Part shown: positions 33,867 through 42,348 of the stretch, one piece after another | How the letters are laid out: each line of letters begins with the position of its first letter | Position numbering within the stretch: position 1 is the first letter of the stretch | Source of the DNA: Scardovia wiggsiae | GTDB taxonomy: Bacteria; Actinomycetota; Actinomycetes; Actinomycetales; Bifidobacteriaceae | Reading direction: 5' to 3' | Length of the DNA stretch: 64,000 nt | NCBI RefSeq assembly: GCF_051045985.1 | Contig: NZ_CP157350.1 | Coordinates: 744,001 to 808,000, forward strand | Translations under genes and position numbers: made by a program | Notes under the pieces: generated by a model | Told to the model about the DNA's origin: nothing | The model's input: the letters and a program-made list of their open reading frames with translations, nothing else | Database searches by the model: none

Positions 33867-35969
33867 TCATTTGCCTGTTTTCGATACGTCCTGCGGAGCG
33901 CTGTCAGAAACCTCTGCCGCATCTCCATCAGCAGCGGATGTGCCACTGGCAGAAGCATCTTTTGCACTATCTCTGGTAAGCTTCACATACTTCGGCACAG
34001 TTTCCGTCAAAGTATCCCTTGCTTTATTCCAGATCGGGTCTATTTTTTCCTGGACCTGCTTGAAGGAGCGCTGGGTAGACTCGGAAACGGTATCTGCAGC
34101 TTCCATGATCCTGGCCGTCGGAGCCTTGGGCATAGAGCTCGGTTTTGGCGCATAAATATCGTTATCTATAATGTCCTGGTATTTTTTCATAACTTCGCCG
34201 CGGACCACCTTCATGCTTGGTGTCAGCGTCTTATCATCCTGAGAGAAATCATTAGGAATGACGATGAACTTGCGTACCGATTCGGCACGGGAAACAGTAG
34301 AGTTGGCCCGGTCGATATACTCCTGGATATATGACCGGACAGCATCATCTGAGCCTGCAGTTTCCACAGTCACCTGGCCGTTGCGCCCCTGACCGGTAAG
34401 CCATGTCTCCAGCATGTCCGGGTCAAGCGTGACTAGGGCCGATATGAATGGGCGGCCGTCTCCAATGACCACAGCCTGGGAAACTATCGGGCATGTTTTG
34501 ATGATATCTTCCATAGGCGCAGGGGAAACGTTCTTGCCGCCTGCAGTGATAATAACATCTTTCTTGCGGCCAACTATATAAATAAACCCGTCATCATCGA
34601 TCTCAGCAAGATCCCCTGTCCTCAGCCACTTGTGGCCGGCACCGTCGAAAACCTCATCAGTACGTTCAGGGTCATTGAGATAACCGACAAAAACACTGGG
34701 GCCTTTGATCTCAAGCTCATCATCATCGGCAAGCCTGCAGGAGAACCCGGGGGCTACCATACCCGCAGAGCCGACACGGTTATGTATCTCTGAGTTGATA
34801 ACACACGGGGCTGCAGTTTCTGTCATGCCGTAGCCTTGGATAAATGTGATGCCGTCGATCCCGTGGAAGAAATGCGCGAGGTCAATATTGACGGGCGCTC
34901 CCCCGCAGGCGAGGAAATGCAGTTTGCCTCCCATAGCGGAACGGATGGAATCCCCTACCGCACGTTCATAGAAAACATGCCTGCTCCGCTCATGCAGGGT
35001 GTGCTTCTTCCCGGCTTCCTCGTCCCTGGACCACTGGGTAAAATGTTTGACTGCGTTGGCGAATATTCTTCCCTTTACCCCGGCACCCGCCTTCTGGGAT
35101 GCAGCATTGTAGACTTTTTCAAACACCCGGGGGACGCCAAGCAGATAGGACGGTTTGAATGTACGCATATCGCTCAGCAGGTGCTTGACATCAGACAGAT
35201 ACGCGACAACGCCCCTGTCACTGAAAATAGTTGAATACTGTATGTATCGTGCGAAACAGTGGGCCAGGGGCAGGAAAAGCAGAAGGCGTGTCGGATCACC
35301 ATTAAGCATATGCGGCAGGATATTCGGCCCGTTAACAACGATATGGGCAAAGTTCGTATTGCTCAGCATCGCACCTTTAGGCTTCCCGGTAGATCCTGAA
35401 GTGTACACAATGGTAGCTATATCTGATCCGGTGACTGCATTGACCGCTTCATCAAGCCTATCCTGCGATACGCCTGTCCCCCAGTCTTCAATCGCATCCA
35501 GGCCATCTGTTTCCAGGTTGAATACGTACTGGACCGAATTGGCGGAGTTCGCGCGAAGACGCTCAAGTATCTGGGCGCGTTCTTCACCTGCGGTAAAAGC
35601 TATGGCCGGATGTGTTTCAGAAACAATATTCTCTACCTGCCCGGAAGAATCTGTATCATAGACCGGTACAGAAACAGCGCCCACGGCAGCGCAGGCGAAA
35701 TCAACAACGCCCCACTGGTATGATGTCGGCGCATATATGAGGACAGTATCCGCCTTCTTAACGCCCAAAGCAATAAGGCCTCTAGCCGTTTTCTGCACTG
35801 CGTCAAGCATCTGTGCTGCAGTGACATACTCCCAGTCCCTGTTTTTCCCCTTCAGGTATGCAGCCAGGGGCTCATCCGGGTTTTTCTGTGCGCGGGCAGA
35901 GAGGAAAGAATAAATGGTATCTCTGTCAGTAACGACCGTGATATCGGGATACGTAAACTCTCGTAGCAT
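33867..35969 (-). CDS. Long-chain fatty acid-CoA ligase (AMP-binding)
   Basis: It activates fatty acids to acyl-CoA with ATP. The 700-residue protein has the adenylate P-loop YTSGSTGKPKGA, a YGMTETAA motif and TGDLAEIDDDGF with GRKKD. The C-terminal 90 or so residues form a charged helical extension past the usual end of the family. A paralogue lies at 39.5-41.4 kb. Exogenous fatty-acid activation for phospholipids is a likely role. Confidence 0.93.
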   Translation of the reverse strand: MLREFTYPDITVVTDRDTIYSFLSARAQKNPDEPLAAYLKGKNRDWEYVTAAQMLDAVQKTARGLIALGVKKADTVLIYAPTSYQWGVVDFACAAVGAVSVPVYDTDSSGQVENIVSETHPAIAFTAGEERAQILERLRANSANSVQYVFNLETDGLDAIEDWGTGVSQDRLDEAVNAVTGSDIATIVYTSGSTGKPKGAMLSNTNFAHIVVNGPNILPHMLNGDPTRLLLFLPLAHCFARYIQYSTIFSDRGVVAYLSDVKHLLSDMRTFKPSYLLGVPRVFEKVYNAASQKAGAGVKGRIFANAVKHFTQWSRDEEAGKKHTLHERSRHVFYERAVGDSIRSAMGGKLHFLACGGAPVNIDLAHFFHGIDGITFIQGYGMTETAAPCVINSEIHNRVGSAGMVAPGFSCRLADDDELEIKGPSVFVGYLNDPERTDEVFDGAGHKWLRTGDLAEIDDDGFIYIVGRKKDVIITAGGKNVSPAPMEDIIKTCPIVSQAVVIGDGRPFISALVTLDPDMLETWLTGQGRNGQVTVETAGSDDAVRSYIQEYIDRANSTVSRAESVRKFIVIPNDFSQDDKTLTPSMKVVRGEVMKKYQDIIDNDIYAPKPSSMPKAPTARIMEAADTVSESTQRSFKQVQEKIDPIWNKARDTLTETVPKYVKLTRDSAKDASASGTSAADGDAAEVSDSAPQDVSKTGK

Positions 35970-36005
35970 ATTTTCAGTTTACGCTATGGAGGGTATGAAT
36001 TATGG

Positions 36006-36551
36006 TCAGCCTACGTCACACATAGTGCATATCCATTTCCCGCGCTGTTTGGAAATTACCAGGTTGCACCAGCATAGGTTAGGCCCTATCCCAAGCAGGA
36101 TGGTTGCCTCACATGTTACGGGGCTGGTTGCCATAACGTATACGAAACGTGCGATAACAGGCATATGCCTGGTTTCAGCGGAATCAATGGCATCAAAATG
36201 CCCGGGATCGGAATATTTTTGTGCAAAGGCTTCGGTGATAAGCATTTTCTCTATAATTTCAGGGGACATCAGCCGGGTCAGCAGTTTCGGGCTGAGCCGC
36301 CCGCGCAGGACATCAATGCTCAGGCATGCGATATTACAGGCATTTATCGCGATTTTCCCGCATTCGGCCCGGGATATATCTTCCGGGACGCATCGTGCGA
36401 TGTGGAATTTTATATTCGTCTTTGTAGCACCTGCTGTTTTTATGAACTCGAATGAACGGGGCTCCTTTTCGACGTTTTCCGCAGCCCCATATGCTGTAAT
36501 GCTCCCAGGCTGCCGCTTTAAACCATGTGCATCACCACTACTGTCAGCCAT
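36006..36551 (-). CDS. Rv3235/DUF6459-like protein
   Basis: A 181-residue protein without signal or membrane helix. The first third is polar and poorly conserved in appearance. The C-terminal 100 residues follow the pattern of the actinobacterial Rv3235 family (DUF6459): a helical DVLRGRLSPKLLTRLMSPE segment, a beta region, and an ending with KQRGKWICTMCDVG. The family usually lies beside secA; here it lies between a ligase gene and guaB3. The ATG at 36551 with AAGG upstream is preferred to a TTG 27 bases earlier. Function unknown. Confidence 0.6.
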   Translation of the reverse strand: MADSSGDAHGLKRQPGSITAYGAAENVEKEPRSFEFIKTAGATKTNIKFHIARCVPEDISRAECGKIAINACNIACLSIDVLRGRLSPKLLTRLMSPEIIEKMLITEAFAQKYSDPGHFDAIDSAETRHMPVIARFVYVMATSPVTCEATILLGIGPNLCWCNLVISKQRGKWICTMCDVG

Positions 36552-36669
36552 TACCTTACCTTTCTTTATCCCAAACAAGCACAGTGGTTTACCGGACTCC
36601 TCCCTATTCCCTGTATGCTAATATCCAGCTTTATATTCGTACTCTTTCAGATTCGCCCTGCAAAGTCAA

Positions 36670-36715
36670 ATTAATAAAAGAAAAGTGTGAATAACTCCCG
36701 GAGCTATCCACACTT
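36670..36715 (-). terminator. Rho-independent terminator downstream of guaB3
   Basis: AAGTGTG (36683-36689) pairs with CACACTT (36709-36715). Inner ATA/TAT and CTC/GAG pairings with two mismatches extend the stem. On the minus strand the stem runs into TTTTCTTTTATTAATTT. This fits termination of the guaB3 transcript. Confidence 0.7.
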
Positions 36716-36722
36716 ATCCACA
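36686..36722. other. Cluster of three DnaA-box-like 9-mers
   Basis: TGTGAATAA (36686-36694, equal to TTATTCACA on the minus strand) matches TTATNCACA exactly. CTATCCACA (36704-36712) has one mismatch, and TTATCCACA (36714-36722) is the perfect consensus. All lie within 37 bases in an AT-rich intergenic stretch. The first two partly coincide with the terminator arms, so some matches may arise from stem symmetry. Confidence 0.45.
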
Positions 36723-36766
36723 ATATACGGTATATATGCGTTACGTTTACAGCATTTCAGGACTTC

Positions 36767-37891
36767 TCAGTTCGTCTCATACGGTGCAGCAATAATCGAA
36801 CACTTCTGGAATTCACGGAGGCCCACATACCCTGACGATGCCATAGCACGTTTCAGTGCGCCGATATAATTCATAGTCCCGTCAGCAGTACTGCTTGGGC
36901 CGTACAATATCTCCTCCAGCGTGCAGGATGGCCGGAACTGCGTGCGGCGCCCGCGGGGAAGCTGGGAATGGGTGGCTTCATGCCCCCAGTGCGACCCATG
37001 CGCAGGCGCGGCAACAGCCCTGGCCAGGGGGTCCCCCATCATGACAGCATCCGCACCAAGGGCAAACGTTTTGACGAAATTCCCTGAGTTGCCAAGCCCC
37101 CCATCAGCTATAACGTGGACATACCTGCCGTCAGATTCCTCCATATAATCCTTCCGTGCAGCAGCAGCATCAGCAATAACTGTTGCCATAGGCACATGCA
37201 TGCCGGTCACAGAACGCGATGACGACACGGCCGTCCCGCCGAGCCCGACAAGCACGCCTGCAGCACCAGTCCGCATAAGATGGATAGCTGCATGGTAGGA
37301 ACCGGCGCCGCCCACGATGACGGGGACATCAAGTTCGTAAATGAGCTGTTTCAGATTCAGGGGCTTATGGCTTGCCGACACATGCTCGGCAGAAACCGCA
37401 GAACCGCGTATAACAAACAGGTCAACACCGGCATCAAGGACAGTTGAGTAAAATTCCAGTATCCGCTGGGGGGTGAGGGAACCTGCAACGGTAACGCCTG
37501 CATCGCGGATATCATGCAGCCGCCGGGTTATCAGTTCAGCTTTGACCGGTTCTGAATATATTTTCTGCAGATACGGTGTTATCTCATCCTGAGGGATGTC
37601 AGGGATCCTGTCCAGCAGCGGGGCCGGGTCATCATACCGTGTCCAGAGCCCCTCCAGGTCAAGGACTCCCAGGCCGCCCAGCTTCCCTATCTCGATAACG
37701 GTGCCGGGGCTCATTATAGAGTCCATTGGAGCTCCGATAACCGGTATGTCAAAACTATAAGCGTCTATCTGCCATGATGTATCCACATCTTCGGGGTCGC
37801 GGGTCCTCCTGGAGGGGACTACTGATATATCATCCAGTGAATAGCACAGACGCGCAGTTTTGCCTATGCCTACCTCAATTTCCTGCGTCAT
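36767..37891 (-). CDS. guaB3: GuaB3-family IMP dehydrogenase-related protein
   Basis: A 374-residue TIM barrel related to IMP dehydrogenase, typical of actinobacteria. It has IPVIGAPMDSIMSPG and, in place of the catalytic-cysteine loop of true IMPDH, GLGGTAVSSSRSVTG. It also lacks the CBS pair. Its reaction is less certain than that of GuaB; some GuaB3 proteins act as GMP reductase. It is divergent from the lipoprotein gene at 38.0 kb and ends before a terminator. Confidence 0.92.
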   Translation of the reverse strand: MTQEIEVGIGKTARLCYSLDDISVVPSRRTRDPEDVDTSWQIDAYSFDIPVIGAPMDSIMSPGTVIEIGKLGGLGVLDLEGLWTRYDDPAPLLDRIPDIPQDEITPYLQKIYSEPVKAELITRRLHDIRDAGVTVAGSLTPQRILEFYSTVLDAGVDLFVIRGSAVSAEHVSASHKPLNLKQLIYELDVPVIVGGAGSYHAAIHLMRTGAAGVLVGLGGTAVSSSRSVTGMHVPMATVIADAAAARKDYMEESDGRYVHVIADGGLGNSGNFVKTFALGADAVMMGDPLARAVAAPAHGSHWGHEATHSQLPRGRRTQFRPSCTLEEILYGPSSTADGTMNYIGALKRAMASSGYVGLREFQKCSIIAAPYETN

Positions 37892-37901
37892 ACTTCTAAG
37901 A

Positions 37902-37916
37902 TTAAGGATTCCTTAA
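37902..37916. repeat. 15-base palindrome upstream of guaB3
   Basis: TTAAGGATTCCTTAA is a perfect 7-1-7 inverted repeat, 11 to 25 bases before the guaB3 start codon. It lies in the 142-base divergent gap with the lipoprotein gene. It could be an operator or an mRNA hairpin; no regulator is identified. Confidence 0.45.
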
Positions 37917-38033
37917 GACGATTTATCCGGATCCGATATGGCAGGGGAAGCGGAGCATGGCCTGTTCTTTCGGGCAGTTTAGGCATGACCCCGTATATCC
38001 TAGGACTAAAGGGTCTATGCGGAGGTTTGTTAT

Positions 38034-39467
38034 ATGGCCATGCTGGGCAAAAAGGCTCGACAGCTATGCGCTGTTCTTATCGTCACCATACTTGGCATAT
38101 GGTGTGCCTCATGCTCTCATGGGACGGAGCCTGCACGCCAGGCTTTCGGCGATACAGCTGTTGGTATTTTTACGCCCCGTGACCCTATAAATATTGGGAA
38201 CAGGCACTCGCCGAATTCATGGGATGCGCTGTACAGTGACATCCGGCAGGAACTCATGCAGCAGGGGTTCAGCGAATCGGCAATCAGCCATACCTCTTCT
38301 TCCGATATAGAGGAGCAGTCCCGTGAACTGTCCTCATACGTGAAGGCACAGGACGGTTCGCATAAGAAAAAGATCATATTCATAGCACCTGCGCAGGCAG
38401 AAAGCCCTCTGACAAAAGAGTATTCGCCGTATGCTGCGCAGCAGGAAGGTAATACTGGTACGGCCGTTTTGCGCCGCGCGCTTGATAAAGCGAGGTCAGC
38501 AGGTATCAGGACTGTCCTGTTCGGGAACACGGTCAAGGGCTTCACCGCAGATATACAGGTCCCCATGCTTACAGGCCGCGACGTAGGCAGGGTCCAGGCA
38601 AAGCAGCTTGTCAGCAAGCTTAAGCTTTCTGAAGCCTCTGCGAAGCATCCCGCCAGTATAGAAATACTGCTGCCCCTGGTGAAAGATAATGGCTTCACTA
38701 AAGAAACCTTCCAGGGGGTATGGGATATCCTCGGCCCTTATTATGCATCCGGAAGTGTTTACAGCCCTTCAGGCCTGCTTACTAAAAACAGCTCTGCGGA
38801 AGACTGGAAGAATGTAACTGTTGATGGTTCAGACCAAAGTTCCATAGCGGATGCAGTTACGGCACGGCTGGCAACACATGATAGCCGCCGCCACAGAAGG
38901 ATAAACGGGATACTTGCCGTCAACGACAATACTGCTGCAGCTGTCATTAAAGCCCTCGGCCGCATGGGATACACAGGTTCAAGCGCTGATATCAACCCTC
39001 AGATATCAGTGGGAGGCGTTGTCAGGAACCTTACGGGCGGTACGACGGTAAAACGCCGGCCCGTCCCTGAACCGCTTGTCAGGGATGATAACGGAGCGGA
39101 CAGCCCGGCAGACGACAGCCGCAATGCACGGGAGACAGCAGATTATCCCCAGTGGCCTATTGTCACAGGCTTTGGAGCGTATCTTTCCAGCCTTCCGGAT
39201 ATCGTCAACGGGAAACAGTGGTCAACAACTTTTATTGACCGCAAGGCTTATGCGCGTGATCTCGCCCAGATATGCGCATTCATTGCGCAGGATAAATCCC
39301 TGGGATACATTGCATCAGCAATGAAAAATGTGTCTGCAGGCAGTAGGCCGTCCGGCACCACGAAATCTGTTACCCTGGATGAACCGCTTCTTACCATAAG
39401 CGCTTCAAATATGAAAACAATACTTATCGATAAAGGGTATATAAAAGCTACGGATGCTGATCTGTAA
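38034..39467 (+). CDS. Solute-binding lipoprotein, type I periplasmic-binding fold
   Basis: A 477-residue exported protein. The N-terminal hydrophobic segment (about 9-24) ends at cysteines in IWCASCSHG, a somewhat atypical lipobox. The rest resembles a sugar-binding protein of the ABC/LacI type: GIFTPRDP, IIFIAPAQAE, LDKARSAGIRTVLFGN and GILAVNDNTAAAVIKALG. GGAGG lies 8 bases before the ATG. No permease or ATPase gene is adjacent, so the substrate and partner are unknown. Confidence 0.8.
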   Translation: MAMLGKKARQLCAVLIVTILGIWCASCSHGTEPARQAFGDTAVGIFTPRDPINIGNRHSPNSWDALYSDIRQELMQQGFSESAISHTSSSDIEEQSRELSSYVKAQDGSHKKKIIFIAPAQAESPLTKEYSPYAAQQEGNTGTAVLRRALDKARSAGIRTVLFGNTVKGFTADIQVPMLTGRDVGRVQAKQLVSKLKLSEASAKHPASIEILLPLVKDNGFTKETFQGVWDILGPYYASGSVYSPSGLLTKNSSAEDWKNVTVDGSDQSSIADAVTARLATHDSRRHRRINGILAVNDNTAAAVIKALGRMGYTGSSADINPQISVGGVVRNLTGGTTVKRRPVPEPLVRDDNGADSPADDSRNARETADYPQWPIVTGFGAYLSSLPDIVNGKQWSTTFIDRKAYARDLAQICAFIAQDKSLGYIASAMKNVSAGSRPSGTTKSVTLDEPLLTISASNMKTILIDKGYIKATDADL

Positions 39468-39533
39468 CTGTTTGCTGCGCCGCTCACGGGCTTTACGCTC
39501 CCTGCTGCCTGCCCCCTACCCTGCCAGGTAGCC

Positions 39534-41381
39534 TTATGGCCTGTGCCTGTCTTTCCGCAGAGGACGCGGCGCATAAATCACCGTGTCAATAAGCTTGCGG
39601 TAATGGTCTGTTATAACAGCCCGCTTTATTTTCAGGCTCGCGGTAAGCATCCCGTTATCCTGTGAGATCGTATCCGGTATAATCTCAAATTTGCGGATGG
39701 ATTCTGCGCGCGATACCTGCGTATTAGCCTTATCGACTGCGCGTTTGACTTCAGCGCGGATAATAGGGTTCTTTGCGGCTTCATCGAGATCCGGTACTTC
39801 TGCCGCGCCCTGCCCTCTGAGCCAGTCATTGGCATCAGACAGATCAAGCGTAATAATCGCAGCGATGAAGGGCTTCCTGTCCCCTACTGCAACACAGTGG
39901 GCGACAACTGGTGAAGACATGACAGAAGCTTCAAGCATTTCTGGGGAAACATTCTTGCCGCCGGCTGTGATGATCATATCTTTCTTGCGGCCGGTAATCG
40001 TAAGGAACCCGTCATCGTCAATAGTGCCGAGGTCACCGGTGTGGAGCCAGCCGTCTGATATCTGCCGCTTCGTAAGCTCAGGGTTATTATGGTAGCCCCT
40101 GCAGATATCACGGCCCTTTATGCATATTTCACCATCATCAGTGATGCCTATGGAAATATCCTCCAGAGGAAGCCCGACCGTACCTATTTTATAGCCTTCC
40201 GCCGGGTTTACAGTGGCCGGCGCACAGGTTTCGGTCATACCGTAACCCTCAAGGATGGGCAGGCCTATGCCGTTGAAGAAATGCGTTATATCAGTATCCA
40301 GAGGGGCCCCGCCCGATATAGCATACCGGACACGCCCGCCGAATACATCCATGATCTGGGAGTATACGGCTTTATTGTAAAATGCATGCATCACCCGTTT
40401 GGGCAGAGGGAGATGCTCCCCCTGCTGCTGTGCACGGGACCATTCCCGGGCGAGCTTTGCGGAGTTGCTGAACAGTTTGCCCCTGAGCCCGGTCCCTGCT
40501 TTCTGCGATGCTGCGTTATACACTTTTTCAAAAATACGGGGTACGGAAAGGATAAACGTAGGCTTAAAATCCCGGAAATCTGTGATGACCGTTTTGAAAT
40601 CATTGGAAAGGCCCAGCGTAATAGTGTTGCAGAAGCTGAAATACTGCATAAACCGCGCAAATACATGCGCAAGCGGCAGGAACAGCAGCAGGCGTGACCC
40701 TCCTTCCGCATGGCCGATCTCCTTGACCGACTGGTCGCCTGACTGTGCGACAAAGACGAAATTGGAATGGGTCAGCTCGATACCTTTAGGTGTCCCCGTA
40801 GACCCTGATGTATATACGATCGTTGCAAGATCGGATCCGGATACATTATTTTCAGCGGCCCAGAAATCTTCATCAGTTTTGCCTTTCCCAAACTCTTCAA
40901 GGATATCGATGACTGAGTCGCCGTCAGTATCTATAACGAATATCGCCTCCAGGGACGGGCATTCATCGGCCACGGTACTGGCCTTATGAAGCTGCTCGTC
41001 ATTCTCGGCTATAACATACCTGACATGTGAATCATTCACGATATATTTGATCTGGGCCGGTGAATCCGTCTCGTAAATGGGGACAACTACACCGCCAATA
41101 CTGGTGATCGCCGCATCAAGGCAGGTCCATTCCCACCGGGTGCGGGCAAGTATGGCTATAGCCTCCCCCTTCCTGAACCCCCTGGCCAGCAGCCCTTTGG
41201 CGACCGAAATCACTTTTGTTCGGAATTCCTCTGCTGTGAAATACTGCCATTCACCGTTATCGCCCTTATATCCTATAAGGTCATCTTCAGGATGGCTGGA
41301 CGCCCTGCCGTCGAGCAGTGAAAAGATATTTTTATTGTCGTCAACAGCAGCAGTCAATGGACGTGTATATTCCTTAAGCAT
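39534..41381 (-). CDS. Long-chain fatty acid-CoA ligase, second copy
   Basis: A 615-residue AMP-binding ligase paralogous to the one at 33.9 kb. Motifs are YTSGSTGTPKGIELTH, EGYGMTETCAP and TGDLGTIDDDGFLTITGRKKDM. It lacks the long C-terminal extension of the first copy. GGGAGA precedes the ATG. It is convergent with the lipoprotein gene; a 66-base gap between them holds only a weak hairpin. Confidence 0.94.
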   Translation of the reverse strand: MLKEYTRPLTAAVDDNKNIFSLLDGRASSHPEDDLIGYKGDNGEWQYFTAEEFRTKVISVAKGLLARGFRKGEAIAILARTRWEWTCLDAAITSIGGVVVPIYETDSPAQIKYIVNDSHVRYVIAENDEQLHKASTVADECPSLEAIFVIDTDGDSVIDILEEFGKGKTDEDFWAAENNVSGSDLATIVYTSGSTGTPKGIELTHSNFVFVAQSGDQSVKEIGHAEGGSRLLLFLPLAHVFARFMQYFSFCNTITLGLSNDFKTVITDFRDFKPTFILSVPRIFEKVYNAASQKAGTGLRGKLFSNSAKLAREWSRAQQQGEHLPLPKRVMHAFYNKAVYSQIMDVFGGRVRYAISGGAPLDTDITHFFNGIGLPILEGYGMTETCAPATVNPAEGYKIGTVGLPLEDISIGITDDGEICIKGRDICRGYHNNPELTKRQISDGWLHTGDLGTIDDDGFLTITGRKKDMIITAGGKNVSPEMLEASVMSSPVVAHCVAVGDRKPFIAAIITLDLSDANDWLRGQGAAEVPDLDEAAKNPIIRAEVKRAVDKANTQVSRAESIRKFEIIPDTISQDNGMLTASLKIKRAVITDHYRKLIDTVIYAPRPLRKDRHRP

Positions 41382-41475
41382 ATATTTCTCCCGATTTGAG
41401 TTATTGCACCAGGCAACTGTGCAAGTACCCCTTTATTCTACACGCTGGTACGCAACAAATGCAGCGAGCACATAG

Positions 41476-41502
41476 AAAAAGCCGGGATATCATCCCGGCT
41501 TT
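41476..41502 (-). terminator. Terminator after tRNA-Asn
   Basis: AAAGCCGGGAT (41478-41488) pairs with ATCCCGGCTTT (41492-41502) around a 3-base loop. On the minus strand it ends in five Ts. It lies 5 bases past the 3' end of the tRNA. Confidence 0.85.
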
Positions 41503-41507
41503 AAGCG

Positions 41508-41580
41508 CTCCCGCAGCTGGGCTTGAACCAGCGACATTCTGATTAACAGTCAGACGCTCTGCCAACTGAGCTATGCGGGA
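41508..41580 (-). tRNA. tRNA-Asn (anticodon GTT)
   Basis: A 73-base cloverleaf on the minus strand. TCCCGCA pairs with TGCGGGA, with discriminator G at 41508. The anticodon arm TCTGA/TCAGA encloses CTGTTAA, giving GTT. The T-arm has GGTTCAAGCC. CCA is not encoded, and a terminator follows directly. Confidence 0.97.
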
Positions 41581-41726
41581 ATAGCGTGCGTATTGCACCG
41601 CACGAGATACTAATTATATGAGCGGGTATGGAGAAAAAGCGCGTGGATAACTTTTGGCGTGTCATTCATTTATGCACATCCCCATCCTATTTTGCGTATC
41701 TATCTGCATACTTTAACAATGGGATT

Positions 41727-42281
41727 ATGACGTATGTAAAAAAATCGAAGCTCGCCGCTGCCGCTGCACCTGTACTGGCTGCACTCATCAGCATTATCAG
41801 CCTGCCAGGCTGTATGCTTCCTCCCGCTGCGTGTGCTGCGCCGTCCTGCACTGCAGGGTACGGATGGCCTGTAAAGGGGTACAGCGGATCCAGCCCAGAG
41901 ATCATCCAGAGATTCAAGGCGCCGCCGAAGCCGTGGCTCAGCGGACATCGCGGAGTCGATATCAGGGCTGAACCGGGAACACGGCTATATGCGCCTTCGG
42001 ATGGGATTATTTCCTTTGCAGGAATTGTGGCCGGGAAGAATGTGGTAAGCATCACCCACAGCAAAGGCCGTATCAGTACTTTTGAACCTGCACAGACCGG
42101 CCTTGCAGTTAAGACGCATGTTAAAAAAGGGCAGGAAATAGGCTGGGTCGAAGGCGGAAGCGACCACTGCCGGGATATATGCGTACAGTGGGGCATCAAA
42201 ACAGGGGAAAAGTCCTATCTTGACCCTGAAATCCTGGTAAGTAGGAAAACAGTCGTCCTGAAACCTGTGGATGGAGGATGA
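41727..42281 (+). CDS. M23/LytM-like exported protein, probably catalytically degenerate
   Basis: A 184-residue lipoprotein candidate. KKSK is followed by a hydrophobic segment ending ISLPGC. The M23 domain follows: PVKGY, then HRGVDI with the first zinc ligands, a LYAPSDGII beta core and GGSDHC near the end. The usual LHWG motif, whose histidine is catalytic, reads VQWG here. Zinc peptidase activity is therefore doubtful; a binding or regulatory role is possible. An ATG at 41628 would add 33 residues before the signal sequence, so the later start is preferred. M23 genes often lie near rpsB in relatives. Confidence 0.75.
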   Translation: MTYVKKSKLAAAAAPVLAALISIISLPGCMLPPAACAAPSCTAGYGWPVKGYSGSSPEIIQRFKAPPKPWLSGHRGVDIRAEPGTRLYAPSDGIISFAGIVAGKNVVSITHSKGRISTFEPAQTGLAVKTHVKKGQEIGWVEGGSDHCRDICVQWGIKTGEKSYLDPEILVSRKTVVLKPVDGG

Positions 42282-42301
42282 CCGCTGTTATGGACGAGCC
42301 T

Positions 42302-42333
42302 GGTGGGGACAGCACCTGTGCCGGAGCCCCACC
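42302..42333. terminator. Hairpin between convergent M23 and clpX genes
   Basis: GGTGGGG (42302-42308) pairs with CCCCACC (42327-42333) around an 18-base loop. No T-run follows on either strand. It is a likely two-way terminator by position between converging genes. Confidence 0.4.
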
Positions 42334-42348
42334 GGAATGGCGTATCCC

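Noticed and set aside
41641..41649. Single DnaA-box-like GTGGATAA near the M23 gene
   Set aside because: An isolated match with one mismatch; not meaningful alone.
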